DNA of 64,000 bases from Sphingomonas sp. PP-F2F-A104-K0414. GTDB taxonomy: Bacteria > Pseudomonadota > Alphaproteobacteria > Sphingomonadales > Sphingomonadaceae. Under the pieces are notes generated by a model. That model made no database searches. It was not told where the DNA came from and saw only the letters and a program-made list of their open reading frames with translations. Where the stretch lies: the NCBI RefSeq assembly GCF_004340945.1, contig NZ_SLYD01000001.1, positions 248,001 through 312,000 on the forward strand, written 5' to 3'. Within the stretch, counting starts at the first letter, position 1. Every line of letters begins with the position of its first letter. Shown piece after piece: positions 1-9,063 of this stretch. Made by a program: the position numbers and the translations under genes.

Positions 1-1185
1 GGGATTGTGCAGCTCGATATGCGTCGTGCCGGAAGGATCGGGGTGGGTCAGCTCGATCTCATACACGACGGAAGGCGCGGTGGTGATCAGGTCCAGATCA
101 TATTCGCGCGTCAGCCGCTCCTGGATGATCTCCAGATGCAGCAGCCCGAGGAACCCGCAGCGGAAGCCGAAGCCCAGTGCGGCCGACGTTTCCATCTCGA
201 ACGAGAAGCTCGCATCGTTGAGGCGCAGCTTCGAGATGCTCTCGCGCAGCTTCTCGAACTCGGCGGCATCGACGGGGAACATCCCGCAGAACACGACCGG
301 CTGGACTTCCTTGAAGCCCGCCAGAGCCTCTAGCGCAGGCCGCTTCGCATCGGTGATCGTGTCGCCGACGCGCGTCTGCGCGACCTCTTTGATCTGCGCG
401 GTGATGAAGCCCATTTCGCCAGTGCCGAGTTCGGTCAGCTGCTCGATCTTCGGACGGAAACAGCCGACCCGGTCGACCAGGTGCATCGTCCCGGTCTGCA
501 TGAACTTGATCTGCTGGCCCTTTTTCAGGACGCCGTCGATCACGCGCACGAGGATGACGACGCCGAGATACGGATCGTACCAGCTGTCGACGAGCATCGC
601 CTTCAGCGGCGCTTCCGGGTCGCCGCTGGGCGGCGGGATCTTGGTGACGATCGCCTCGAGGATCTCGACGATGCCGATCCCGGACTTCGCCGACGCGAGC
701 ACCGCTTCGGACGCATCGATGCCGATCACGTCCTCGATTTCCTTCCGGACCTTCTCGGGCTCAGCGGCTGGAAGGTCGATCTTGTTGATCACCGGCACGA
801 TCTCGTGGTCGTGCTCGATCGACTGGTACACGTTGGCGAGCGTTTGCGCCTCGACGCCCTGCGCGGCATCGACCACCAGCAGCGCGCCCTCGCACGCGGC
901 CAAGCTACGGCTCACCTCATAGGCGAAGTCGACATGGCCCGGCGTGTCCATCAGGTTGAGGACGTAATCGAGACCGTCCTTCGCGTGATAGGCGAGGCGC
1001 ACGGTCTGCGCCTTGATCGTGATCCCGCGCTCCTTCTCGATGTCCATGTTGTCGAGCACCTGCTCGGACATTTCGCGCGCGGTGAGGCCGCCAGTTTCCT
1101 GGATCAGCCGGTCGGCGAGCGTCGACTTGCCATGGTCGATATGGGCGATGATGGAAAAATTGCGGATGCGGTCGAGCGGAGTCAT
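1..1185 (-). CDS. lepA: Elongation factor 4 (LepA), 3' part cut by window edge
   Basis: Translational GTPase that back-translocates or remodels stalled ribosomes. The reverse strand gives 395 codons from an ATG at 1183-1185 to the window edge, about two thirds of the usual length of around 600 residues. Visible motifs are the P-loop AHIDHGKST at residues 14-22, the switch segment ERGITIK near 52-58, DTPGH at 80-84 and NKID further on. An AGGAG ribosome binding site sits about 7 bases upstream of the start. The C-terminal LepA-specific domain lies outside the window. The family assignment is secure from the order and identity of the G motifs. Confidence 0.97.
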   Translation of the reverse strand, partial: MTPLDRIRNFSIIAHIDHGKSTLADRLIQETGGLTAREMSEQVLDNMDIEKERGITIKAQTVRLAYHAKDGLDYVLNLMDTPGHVDFAYEVSRSLAACEGALLVVDAAQGVEAQTLANVYQSIEHDHEIVPVINKIDLPAAEPEKVRKEIEDVIGIDASEAVLASAKSGIGIVEILEAIVTKIPPPSGDPEAPLKAMLVDSWYDPYLGVVILVRVIDGVLKKGQQIKFMQTGTMHLVDRVGCFRPKIEQLTELGTGEMGFITAQIKEVAQTRVGDTITDAKRPALEALAGFKEVQPVVFCGMFPVDAAEFEKLRESISKLRLNDASFSFEMETSAALGFGFRCGFLGLLHLEIIQERLTREYDLDLITTAPSVVYEIELTHPDPSGTTHIELHNP

Positions 1186-1307
1186 GCCGCGCTCCTAGCA
1201 GTGCCGTTCCGTGTGCGATAGATCGCACCAACACTCGACAGGGAGCAGCTGATATTTGTCTTGCCCGGACTTGCTGTCGCGGCTAGGGGGCTCACCGGCA
1301 ATGTTGT

Positions 1308-1384
1308 CGGGGCGTGGCGCAGTCTGGTAGCGCACTGGTCTCGGGGTCCAGGGGTCGTAGGTTCGAATCCTATCGCCCCGACCA
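1308..1384 (+). tRNA. tRNA-Pro (anticodon CGG)
   Basis: A 77-base cloverleaf with an encoded CCA end. The acceptor stem CGGGGCG pairs with CGCCCCG, the D arm is GCGC...GCGC, the anticodon loop CTCGGGG places CGG at positions 34-36, and the T arm contains GTTCGAAT. Position 31/39 of the anticodon stem is a T-T mismatch, as in some other proline tRNAs. A weak GGGGC-AAGT-GCCCC hairpin at 1398-1411 follows and may end transcription. The gene stands alone between lepA and the phoD-like gene. Confidence 0.95.
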
Positions 1385-1513
1385 TTGCCGATTTTTCGGG
1401 GCAAGTGCCCCCTTCCCCGAGCTGAATTTCCGATCGACGTGTCGCACGCCCCCTAGGGGCCCCGTGGTCGGACATCCGCGTCGATCGCGATCCATGCGCC
1501 GAACCGTATCGAC

Positions 1514-1533
1514 CCTCCCCCGCCAAGGGGAGG
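1514..1533. terminator. GC-rich hairpin downstream of phoD-like gene
   Basis: CCTCCCC and GGGGAGG form a 7-bp stem around a 6-base loop, 27 bases beyond the stop codon of the minus-strand phosphatase. No T-run follows. The same stem sequence is the outer arm of the large palindrome at 8348-8469, so it may be a repeat relic that also serves as a terminator. Confidence 0.4.
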
Positions 1534-1560
1534 ATCGTAGGAAGGGCATCGTCGGCGGGC

Positions 1561-3240
1561 TCAGGCGATTTTTTCGAGCGGCGCGTCGGGACGGTTCGCA
1601 TGTGCACGGAAACGCGCGGCGGTGGCTTGCGTGTAGGGCTTGGCCATTACCGTCGACACCGTCACCGAGTCCGCCGTCGCATGGTCCGGCGTGAGGGTGA
1701 GCAGCGTGAACCCCTTGCCGTCCTGGTCGCAGAAGCGGACTTCACCCTTGTTGGCGTCGGCTATCAGTGTGCCGATGCCGGGGAGCAGCGAGCCGTAGGA
1801 CGGGCTGGTGATCGCGGTGCAGCCGAATTCTGCGGCGACCAGCTTGCCCGACGCGTCGTGCAGGTCGTTCGCCCACGCCGCGTGGCTGTCGCCCGACAGC
1901 ACGATCGGCCGCGACTTCGCGCGCTGGAACGCCGCATACAGCCGCTCGCGGGCGGGCGGATACCCGTCCCAGCTGTCGAACCCGAACGGCAGGCCGGCAC
2001 GATACGAGGCGATGCTCGCGGTCAGCCGCTCGCGCCAGATCGCGGGCAGCTTCGCCATCGTCTCGGCGAACTTCACCGGTCCGAGCTGGCGCTCCATGTC
2101 GGGGCCCGCGACCTTCGCCATCACCACCTGGTTGCCGAGCACCTGCCACGGCTTGCCCGCCGCGACCGAGGTCGCCATCGTCTTCTCGACCCAGGCCAAT
2201 TGCGCCGGTCCGAGCAGTTCGCGATCGGTGCGCGCGCGCTCGGCGAGCATCGGTGCATATTCGGCGGGTGTGATCTCCTCGCCCTTCCACACGACCTGAT
2301 GGCTGCGCGCGAGCAGCCGCGTCTCGACCATCACCAGCGTCGCGAGATCGCCGAAGTCGAAGCTGCGGTTGATCGCGGCCCAGGGCTGGCCGGGCTTGGG
2401 ATCGCGGATCGGCATCCACTCGAAGTACGCCTGCATCGCCGCCGCCTTCCGCGCGTCCCAGTCGCCTTCGGTCTTCGGATCGTGATTCTCGGCACCGTGC
2501 ATCCAGTCGTCGTTGGCGACTTCGTGATCGTCCCAGACGCAGATGAACGCGGCGCGGGCGTGGGCGGCCTGCATGTCGACGTCTCGCTTCACCTGCGCGT
2601 GGCGCATACGATAATCGGCGAGGCTGACGATCTCGTGGCGTGGCTCGACCAGGCGGCCGATCTTCTTGGCGATGTCTGCGCCATAGCCGTCGACGCCATA
2701 TTCGTAGATGTAGTCGCCAAGGTGGAGCACCGCGTCGAGCCGATCGAGCTTGGCGATCGCGTCATAGGCGTTGAACAGCCCGCCCGCGTAGAGCTGGCAC
2801 GAGACGACGGCCATCACGACATCGGCGACCTTGCCCTTCGGCAGCGTGCGGAACCGGCCGACCGGCGAGCGCGTGCCGTCGGCGGCGTCGAACCAGTAGC
2901 GATACTCGCGGCCCGGCTGGAGCCCGGTTGCGTCTACCTTAACGGTGAAATCGCGTGCCGCACGCGCCTTGACGGTGCCCGAACGGAGCGACTTGCCGCC
3001 CTCGGTCTCCGCAACGTGCCACGTCAGTGCGATGTCGCGGGCTTGCGTCGCCTCGGCCGGAGTCGCACGCGTCCAGAGGATCGCGCCGTCGATCGCGGGA
3101 TCACCGCTCGCGACACCGTGATCGAAGCGTACCTTCACTGCGCCCGCCGCCCGCGATGCGACTGCGGGCAGCACAAGCGTGGCACCGGAGCCGGCGAGTT
3201 TGAGGGCGTTCTTCAAGGCATCGCGGCGGTTGATCGTCAT
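1561..3240 (-). CDS. PhoD-like alkaline phosphatase, Tat-exported
   Basis: Predicted periplasmic phosphodiesterase/phosphomonoesterase of the PhoD metallophosphatase family, 559 residues. The ATG at 3238-3240 gives an N-terminus MTINRRDALKNAL with a twin-arginine signal and a hydrophobic stretch ending near residue 33; a longer reading frame upstream adds only an unlikely leader. An N-terminal Fn3-like PhoD_N domain (FDHGVASGDP, LWTRATP) is followed by the metal-binding segments HLGDYIYEYG near residue 175, VWDDHEVANDDW near 235 and LSGDSHAAW near 448. It is divergent from a TonB-dependent receptor and close to a PhoX-type phosphatase, so a role in phosphate scavenging from organic phosphate is likely. 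Substrate preference cannot be read from the sequence. Confidence 0.92.
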   Translation of the reverse strand: MTINRRDALKNALKLAGSGATLVLPAVASRAAGAVKVRFDHGVASGDPAIDGAILWTRATPAEATQARDIALTWHVAETEGGKSLRSGTVKARAARDFTVKVDATGLQPGREYRYWFDAADGTRSPVGRFRTLPKGKVADVVMAVVSCQLYAGGLFNAYDAIAKLDRLDAVLHLGDYIYEYGVDGYGADIAKKIGRLVEPRHEIVSLADYRMRHAQVKRDVDMQAAHARAAFICVWDDHEVANDDWMHGAENHDPKTEGDWDARKAAAMQAYFEWMPIRDPKPGQPWAAINRSFDFGDLATLVMVETRLLARSHQVVWKGEEITPAEYAPMLAERARTDRELLGPAQLAWVEKTMATSVAAGKPWQVLGNQVVMAKVAGPDMERQLGPVKFAETMAKLPAIWRERLTASIASYRAGLPFGFDSWDGYPPARERLYAAFQRAKSRPIVLSGDSHAAWANDLHDASGKLVAAEFGCTAITSPSYGSLLPGIGTLIADANKGEVRFCDQDGKGFTLLTLTPDHATADSVTVSTVMAKPYTQATAARFRAHANRPDAPLEKIA

Positions 3241-3330
3241 CGGCTCAAGCTTTCGTGTCGGGTGTTGGCCGCCTGCTACCTCTGATCGAAGACACCCCGG
3301 TGGCAGCGATGTGACACGCGCGTTACGCAA

Positions 3331-3348
3331 TAGTCATCTTGCCTTCAT
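3331..3348 (+). promoter_or_regulatory. Possible degenerate Pho box
   Basis: In the divergent region between the phoD-like gene and the TonB receptor, TAGTCAT and CCTTCAT occur as direct repeats with an 11-base period (TAGTCAT-CTTG-CCTTCAT). This resembles the PhoB box layout CTGTCAT-N4-CTGTCAT. The match is partial; the phosphatase context is the main support. Confidence 0.33.
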
Positions 3349-3410
3349 CATTGCGACGTCGAAACGTCACGCGCCGCCCCTAGTGCCTCCCCAACGACAC
3401 GGGGGACTTA

Positions 3411-5810
3411 ATGACACGCATCTTCACGCGGCTCGCAGTTGCGACGCTCGCCACGACCTGCTCGACCGCCGCGCTCGCGCAGGCGTCGGCACAGGCGGCC
3501 GCAGGGGCCGACGTCCAGGCCAGCACGCCAAACGATGAGATCGTCGTCACCGCGCAGAAGCGCGAACAGCGGATCGCCGATGTCCCCGTCACCGTCACCG
3601 CAGTGACCGGCGCGAAGATGGCCGCGATCGGCGTCAATTCACTGACCGAGGTCGCCGCCTATATTCCCGGCCTGCAGATCCAGGAGCAGAGCGCGAACAA
3701 TCCGGGCTTCGTGATCCGCGGCATCACCTCGGACAACGGATCGTCGCAGCAGGGCGCCCGCGTCACGCTCTATTACAACGGCATCGACATCAGCCGGTCG
3801 CGCGGCGCGTATCAGGACCTGTACGATCTGGAGCGGATCGAGGTCGTGAAGGGCCCGCAGGCGACCTTGTTCGGCACCGCCGCCGCGGTCGGCGCGATCA
3901 GCGTCATCTCGGCAAAACCGCAGCCCGGCGTGTCGGGCGCGATCAACGGCTCGTACGGCAATTTCAACCGCACGCAGGTGTCGGGCTTCCTCAACGCCGG
4001 CAACGACGTGCTCGCCGGGCGGATCGCCTTCGCCTACAAATACCGCGACGGCTATGTCCGCAACATCGCCGGCGACGCGAACGTGCCGAACCAGAACCAG
4101 GGCGGTGTCGATCAGGACGATCTGAACGGCCAGGACCAGCGCGGCATCCGCGGATCGCTGCGCTATCGCCCGAGCGACAGCATCACCGCCGATCTCGTCC
4201 TGACCTATGACGGCCAGCGCAACCCCGGCACCGCGTTCAAGAGCCGCGCGCATGCCCCGACCGGCGGCCAGACCGGCGACTATGGCTATGCCGAACTGTC
4301 GGGCTCGCCGTACAGCGCGGCGGTGCTCGGCGCTCGGAAACTCGGGCTCGACCGCAACGTCTACGACGCCAATTTGACGATCACCGCGGAGCTGTCGCCG
4401 GGGATCACCTTCACCACCGTCAACGGCTATCGCCGGTTCGACGCACTTGAGATCTTCGACGCTGATGGTGGGCCCGCCGCCTATCTCGAATTCGCCGAGG
4501 ATGCGAAGGGCGACCAGTGGAGCCATGAAAGCCGGTTCGCCTTCGAAGGGCCGAAGTATCGCGCCTCGGTCGGCTGGAACGCGTTCTTCGAGAACGGCTT
4601 CCAGCGCGTTCCGTTCGCGACGGAAGAGGGCACGTATCTCGCCTGCTCGGTTGCCGCGGCGTATCAGCCGATCCGGACCGCGCTCAACCGCGCGGGCATT
4701 CCGACCGAGACCGGCTGCGTCGCCGCCAACGGCACGATCCCGGCCACCCGCGCGACGTCGATCCTGACCGGCGGACGTGCCACCGCAATACCTTACGCGG
4801 CAGAGTTCACGAACTTTGGCAGGAACAATACCTACTCGGTATTCGCCGATGCGACCTATATCCCGGTGCCCGCGCTCGAGCTGACCGCCGGCGCCCGCAT
4901 CCTGATCGAGGATCGCCAGTCGGGGTATTCCTCGGTCCAGCCGAACTCGGTAATCCTCGCATCGCTCGGTATCCAGTCGAGCCTGCTCGGCACGGCGAAC
5001 ACCAACGGCAGCAAGTTCGTCGCCGAGAGGAGCTTCACCGCGATCCTGCCGCGCTTTAACGCGCTGCTGAAGCTCAACAGCGCGGTCAATCTGTACGGCA
5101 CGATCAGCAAGGGCCGGCGCTCGCCGGTGGTCCAGCTTGCCGCACAGCGCACCGCGTTCGGCGTCGGTCCCAACCTCCAGATCATTCCGGAAGAGAAGGT
5201 CTGGAATTACGAAGGCGGCATCAAGGGCCAGGTTGGACCGTTCAGCGGCGCCGCCTCGGTGTTCTACCAGACGTATGACGGCTTTCAGTTCTCGGTGACG
5301 AGCAACGGTGTGACGACGGTCCGCAGCGCGGATTCGGCGAACAGCGTCGGCGTCGAGCTCGAAGGCAATCTGAAGCTCGCGTCGTATCTGTCTGCATTCG
5401 CGACGTTTGCGTATATCGACGGCGGTATCGGCGACGACGTCGCGAACGGCCCCTATGCCGGCAACCAGTTCCGCCTTCAGCCCAAGACGACGGCGTCGGG
5501 CGGCCTGATCCTGCGCGCGCCAGTGGGCGGCGTGACCGTCTACGCGACGCCGAGTGTCACCTACAAATCGAAGGTTTTCTTCGAGCTGCCGAACACCGAG
5601 GCGGTCAGCCAGAGGGGCTATACGCTGGTCAACCTCCGCGCCGGGCTGGAGGTCGCGCAGGGGCGCTACAGCGTCGGCGGCTTCGTCCGGAACGCGACCA
5701 ACAAGCGCTACCTGATCGACGCGGGCAACACCGGCGGGGGCTTCGGCATCCCGACCTACATCGCCGGCGAGCCACGCTTCTACGGCGTCGAGCTGGGCGC
5801 GAAATTCTAA
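3411..5810 (+). CDS. TonB-dependent receptor of phosphatase locus
   Basis: Outer-membrane TonB-gated transporter, 799 residues. A Sec signal peptide ending near ALAQ (about residue 24) is followed by the TonB box EIVVTAQKR around residues 43-51, then a plug domain (VTLYYNGIDISR, LERIEVVKGPQATLFGT) and a 22-strand type barrel that ends in the typical terminal aromatic ...ELGAKF. No STN signalling domain is present. A GGGGGA ribosome binding site precedes the ATG. It lies between two Tat-exported alkaline phosphatases, phoD-like (divergent) and PhoX-like (49 bases downstream, same strand), so it probably imports an organophosphate or a product of their action. The substrate is an inference from context only. 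Confidence 0.93.
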   Translation: MTRIFTRLAVATLATTCSTAALAQASAQAAAGADVQASTPNDEIVVTAQKREQRIADVPVTVTAVTGAKMAAIGVNSLTEVAAYIPGLQIQEQSANNPGFVIRGITSDNGSSQQGARVTLYYNGIDISRSRGAYQDLYDLERIEVVKGPQATLFGTAAAVGAISVISAKPQPGVSGAINGSYGNFNRTQVSGFLNAGNDVLAGRIAFAYKYRDGYVRNIAGDANVPNQNQGGVDQDDLNGQDQRGIRGSLRYRPSDSITADLVLTYDGQRNPGTAFKSRAHAPTGGQTGDYGYAELSGSPYSAAVLGARKLGLDRNVYDANLTITAELSPGITFTTVNGYRRFDALEIFDADGGPAAYLEFAEDAKGDQWSHESRFAFEGPKYRASVGWNAFFENGFQRVPFATEEGTYLACSVAAAYQPIRTALNRAGIPTETGCVAANGTIPATRATSILTGGRATAIPYAAEFTNFGRNNTYSVFADATYIPVPALELTAGARILIEDRQSGYSSVQPNSVILASLGIQSSLLGTANTNGSKFVAERSFTAILPRFNALLKLNSAVNLYGTISKGRRSPVVQLAAQRTAFGVGPNLQIIPEEKVWNYEGGIKGQVGPFSGAASVFYQTYDGFQFSVTSNGVTTVRSADSANSVGVELEGNLKLASYLSAFATFAYIDGGIGDDVANGPYAGNQFRLQPKTTASGGLILRAPVGGVTVYATPSVTYKSKVFFELPNTEAVSQRGYTLVNLRAGLEVAQGRYSVGGFVRNATNKRYLIDAGNTGGGFGIPTYIAGEPRFYGVELGAKF

Positions 5811-5859
5811 CTCTCACGCATCGTTACACACCACGCAACCATCCCCGGGGGGACCAAGC

Positions 5860-8331
5860 ATGACGTTCGAGACCATCTATACCGACGGCGATATCGATAC
5901 CAATCCGACCGCGAACCCGCATCTCAACGACCTGATCGAGGTGCGCTATTCGCGGCGCCAGACCTTGATGGGCGGTATGTCGGCGACGGCCGCCGCGGTG
6001 TTCGGCGGCATGTTGCTGACCGGGTGCGACGACGACAATAACGGCGGCTCGGACCCTGTCACGGTGACCGCGACCGCCGGGGGCACTTCGACCGCCGGCC
6101 GCGTCGCGACGCTGACCGGTGCCGCGATCGGCCAGGTCGACAGCGTGAGCTGGACGCAGACGGCTGGACCGACGGTAACGCTGGCAGGCGCGACGACGAC
6201 GGTTGCGACGTTCGTCGTGCCGGGTGCCACCGCGGGCACGGTGCTGAGCTTCCTGTTCACCGCCGTTTCGGCAAGCGGATCGGTGACCGCGACGACCAGC
6301 GTGACGGTCGGCGCGGCGTCGCTGGGCTTCACGGCGGTTGCGAAGAGTCTCGCCGATGTGGTTGCAGTACCGTCGGGATACGCCGTCACCGTGTTGTATC
6401 GCCTCGGCGATCCGATCGGCAGCGGCGTCGGCGCCTATGTCAATGACGGCACCGATGCGACCTTCTCGAAGCGCGCGGGCGATCATCATGACGGCATGAG
6501 CTATTTCGGGATGTCCGCCACGGGTACGCCGGATGCGAACGGCAACACGCGTGGTCTGCTCGTGCTCAACCACGAGAACATCACGCAGGCGTATCTGCAT
6601 CCGAACGGTGCGACCACGACCGGCGGGGTCCGTCCCGAGGCCGAAGCGCTCAAGGAGATGGAGTGCCACGGCGTGTCGGTGATCGAGATCAACCGCGCCG
6701 CCGCCTGGAGCTACGCGACCGCGTCGTCGTTCAACCGCCGGATCACGCCGCTGACGCCGATGAGCTTTTCGGGGCCGGTGCGCGGCGCCGACAGCCTCAA
6801 GACGCGCTACTCCCCCGACGCCACCACGGGTCGCGGCACGATCAATAATTGTGCCAATGGTACAATGCCTTGGCACACGTATTTGACGAACGAAGAGAAC
6901 TGGGTTGGCTATTTCAAGCGTGAAGTCGGCGATGCCGCGCGCCGTGCGGCGACCGGCGCGGTTGGTGTGAAAGCCAACACGTCGCTGACGCGATATGGCA
7001 AGTCCGAGAGCAATACCGGCGGCAATTACGGGTGGTCGACAGTGGCCCCGGCGGACACGACCAGCACGTTGTATTCGCGGTGGAACATCACCGCGCAGGC
7101 CGGTGCTCCCGCCGACGGCTCGGGCGATTTCCGAAACGAGATCTTCCAGTACGGCTGGGTGGTCGAGATCGATCCGTTCGATGCTACCTCGACGCCGCGC
7201 AAGCGGACTGCGCTGGGTCGCATGAACCACGAGGGCTGCCAGATCGGCCGGACGATCGCGGGCGTGAAGCCGGCCTTCTACATGGGCGACGACGCGCAGA
7301 ACGAATATATCTACAAGTTCGTGTCGGCCACGCCGTGGTCTGCGGCGGATGCGAGCGCGGCGAACCGCTTGGCGATCGGCGACAAGTATCTGGATACCGG
7401 AACGCTTTACGTCGCCAAGTTCGCAGCGGATGGCAGCGGGCAGTGGATGCCACTGGTGTTCGGCCAGGGGCCCCTCACCTCGGCCAATGCGGCCTATTCG
7501 TTTGCTAGCCAGGTCGATGTGCTGATCAACACGCGTCTCGCTGCCGATGCGCTGGGTGCGACGCGGATGGATCGGCCGGAGTGGACTGCGGTCAACCCTG
7601 CGACGGGCGAGATGTATTGCACGCTGACCAACAACTCGTCTCGGACCGTGGCGACCGCGGATGCAGCCAACCCGCGCGCGTATGTCGATCCGAAGACCAC
7701 CGGCGGGCAGACCACGGGTAACGCCAATGGGCACATCATCCGCCTGCGCGAGACGGGGGATACGTCCGAGGCGCTGACATTCGCCTGGGACATTTATGCG
7801 TTCGGCGCGGGCTCCGATCTGGATGCTACCAACATCAACCTGTCGGGGCTCGATGCGACCAACGACTTCTCATCGCCGGACGGCCTGTGGTTCGGCCTGC
7901 CAAGCAACGCCTCGGGGACGATCGCGCCGGTGATGTGGATCGAGACCGACGATGGGGCATTCACGGACGTCACCAACTGCATGCTGCTCGCGTCGGTCCC
8001 GGGGATCGTCAACGACGGTGGCACGCGGACGGTGACCAGCACGATCGGCGCGGCGACCGGCAGCGTCACGACCCGGATCGGCAAGGCACCGGGCGCGGCA
8101 CTGCGCCGCTTTCTGGTGGGGCCGAAGGAGTGCGAGATCACCGGCATCCACTCGACGCCGGATGGCCGGTCGCTGTTCGTCAACATCCAGCATCCGGGTG
8201 AGAATGGCGGGCCGACGAACATCACGAGCAGCTGGCCGGCAAACCAGGCAGGTGCGGTGACGACGCCGTCGCGGCCGAGGTCGGCGACGATCGTGATCAC
8301 GAAGAACGATGGGGGTGTGGTGGGGCTTTAA
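5860..8331 (+). CDS. PhoX-type (DUF839) phosphatase, Tat lipoprotein
   Basis: Predicted calcium-dependent alkaline phosphatase of the PhoX/DUF839 beta-propeller family, 823 residues. The N-terminus is unusual: about 30 hydrophilic residues precede the twin arginines (SRRQTLMGG, residues 31-39), followed by a lipobox LTGC with Cys56 and Asp57 at +2. Residues of about 65-170 look like a PKD/Ig-like domain (WTQTAGPTVTL). The PhoX part follows, with GDHHDGMSYF, VLNHEN, GRMNHEGC and YMGDDAQNEYIYKFV. A GGGGGACC ribosome binding site precedes the ATG. It is the second phosphatase of the locus, co-directional with the TonB receptor. It is longer than typical PhoX because of the extra N-terminal domain. 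Confidence 0.9.
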   Translation: MTFETIYTDGDIDTNPTANPHLNDLIEVRYSRRQTLMGGMSATAAAVFGGMLLTGCDDDNNGGSDPVTVTATAGGTSTAGRVATLTGAAIGQVDSVSWTQTAGPTVTLAGATTTVATFVVPGATAGTVLSFLFTAVSASGSVTATTSVTVGAASLGFTAVAKSLADVVAVPSGYAVTVLYRLGDPIGSGVGAYVNDGTDATFSKRAGDHHDGMSYFGMSATGTPDANGNTRGLLVLNHENITQAYLHPNGATTTGGVRPEAEALKEMECHGVSVIEINRAAAWSYATASSFNRRITPLTPMSFSGPVRGADSLKTRYSPDATTGRGTINNCANGTMPWHTYLTNEENWVGYFKREVGDAARRAATGAVGVKANTSLTRYGKSESNTGGNYGWSTVAPADTTSTLYSRWNITAQAGAPADGSGDFRNEIFQYGWVVEIDPFDATSTPRKRTALGRMNHEGCQIGRTIAGVKPAFYMGDDAQNEYIYKFVSATPWSAADASAANRLAIGDKYLDTGTLYVAKFAADGSGQWMPLVFGQGPLTSANAAYSFASQVDVLINTRLAADALGATRMDRPEWTAVNPATGEMYCTLTNNSSRTVATADAANPRAYVDPKTTGGQTTGNANGHIIRLRETGDTSEALTFAWDIYAFGAGSDLDATNINLSGLDATNDFSSPDGLWFGLPSNASGTIAPVMWIETDDGAFTDVTNCMLLASVPGIVNDGGTRTVTSTIGAATGSVTTRIGKAPGAALRRFLVGPKECEITGIHSTPDGRSLFVNIQHPGENGGPTNITSSWPANQAGAVTTPSRPRSATIVITKNDGGVVGL

Positions 8332-8347
8332 TCGAAGGCCCGTACGA

Positions 8348-8469
8348 TCCTCCCCCGCCAGGGGGAGGTGGCACCGAAGGTGACGGAGGGGGAGGATGCG
8401 TAACAGAGGTTTCCCTTTCCGCCCCCTCCGTCTGGCAAGCGCCAGCCACCTCCCCCTGGCGGGGGAGGA
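8348..8469. repeat. 122-bp nested palindromic repeat element
   Basis: A perfect 25-bp inverted repeat (8348-8372 and 8445-8469) encloses a second inner pair (GACGGAGGGGG near 8382-8392 and CCCCCTCCGTC near 8422-8432). The arms begin TCCTCCCCCGCC. A related stem occurs at 1514-1533. It looks like a REP/MITE-like dispersed element with no coding capacity. Confidence 0.75.
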
Positions 8470-8502
8470 TTGTAAGAATTCTCCAAGGTACGATGTGCCC
8501 CG

Positions 8503-8600
8503 CCCCGGCGGAGGCCGGGGTCCAGTTGGGAGACGTCGCCAACTGAGTGCTGCGCGTCGCTATTACCACCTTTCCAACTGGGCCCCGGCCTTCGCCGGGG
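8503..8600. repeat. 98-bp palindromic repeat (CCGGGG...CCAGTTGG type)
   Basis: Two 27-base arms, 8503-8529 and 8574-8600, are inverted copies with only a few mismatches (CCCCGGCGGAGGCCGGGG and its partner with GAAGG). The core CGGGG(C/T)CCAG is shared with the palindrome at 14339-14408, suggesting one dispersed family. Confidence 0.75.
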
Positions 8601-8641
8601 AGGTAGATGTTCGTTGCGGTCTTATCGTTTCAATTGGTTGG

Positions 8642-8660
8642 CGCTCGTTCCTAACGAGCG
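8642..8660 (-). terminator. Hairpin downstream of merR
   Basis: CGCTCGTT and AACGAGCG form a perfect 8-bp stem with a 3-base loop, 10 bases past the stop codon of the minus-strand regulator gene. No T-run follows on the minus strand, so this is a possible rather than a classical intrinsic terminator. Confidence 0.45.
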
Positions 8661-8670
8661 ATCACAGGTG

Positions 8671-9063
8671 TCAGACCGACCCTGCCGGAATCCGCGCCAG
8701 CGCCTCCTGCTCGATCTTCTCCAACTCATCGCGCGTCTGGACGATCGCCTCGCGTTGCGCATCCAGCAGGTCGATACGCTGCCGACAGCGTTCCGCCAGC
8801 GCGCGCATCTGTTCCACATGCTGCGGATCGGCATCGTAGAGGTCGAGGAACTCCTCGATGTCGCGTAGCGTGAAGCCGAGGCGTTTGCCGCGCAGGATCA
8901 ACTGCATCCGCGCCACCTCACGCCGCGTGTAGACCCGCGTCGTGCCGATCCTACACGGTTCGATCAGCCCCTTGTCCTCGTAGAACCGCAACGTCCGCGC
9001 GCTCACGCCGAGCATGCGCGAGACCTCCTGTATGCCGGTAAGATCGTCCTGTCGGTCGTTCAC
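8671..9063 (-). CDS. MerR-family regulator, LiuR-like
   Basis: Predicted DNA-binding repressor of fatty acid or branched-chain acyl-CoA catabolism genes, 130 residues. A winged helix-turn-helix covers about residues 8-75 (GVSARTLRFYEDKGLI, then LILRGKRLGFTLRDIEEFLDLYD, which is characteristic of LiuR-type proteins), followed by a dimerising coiled coil with many E/R/Q heptads. There is no cysteine cluster, so it is not a metal sensor. The start is GTG at 9061-9063, whose GTGA overlaps the TGA of fadD upstream, so the two are translationally coupled. The palindrome at 10792-10811 is the likely binding site. Confidence 0.85.
   Translation of the reverse strand: MNDRQDDLTGIQEVSRMLGVSARTLRFYEDKGLIEPCRIGTTRVYTRREVARMQLILRGKRLGFTLRDIEEFLDLYDADPQHVEQMRALAERCRQRIDLLDAQREAIVQTRDELEKIEQEALARIPAGSV

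Larger units (their letters stand above)
8332..8670. other. Gene-free stretch filled with palindromic repeats
   Basis: The 339 bases between phoX and merR hold no supported gene. They contain two independent inverted-repeat elements (8348-8469 and 8503-8600) and a short hairpin (8642-8660). Open frames here are low-quality and arise from the GC-rich repeats. Confidence 0.8.

Noticed and set aside
1308..1384. tRNA-Pro as an integration site for a mobile element
   Set aside because: No integrase, repeated 3' tRNA end or island-like composition was seen near it.
1398..1411. Short GGGGC-AAGT-GCCCC hairpin as an intrinsic terminator of the tRNA
   Set aside because: Stem is only 5 bp and no T-run follows; mentioned only as a weak possibility with the tRNA.
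1182..1607. Open frames antisense to the tRNA, containing IGFEPTT...GPRDQCATRLRHAPT
   Set aside because: This is the well-known translation of the complement of a tRNA gene and is annotated wrongly as a protein in many genomes; the tRNA explains the conservation.
1600..3285. 561-codon plus-strand frame antisense to phoD-like gene
   Set aside because: Arg/His/Ala-rich shadow of a high-GC coding strand with no domain or ribosome site.
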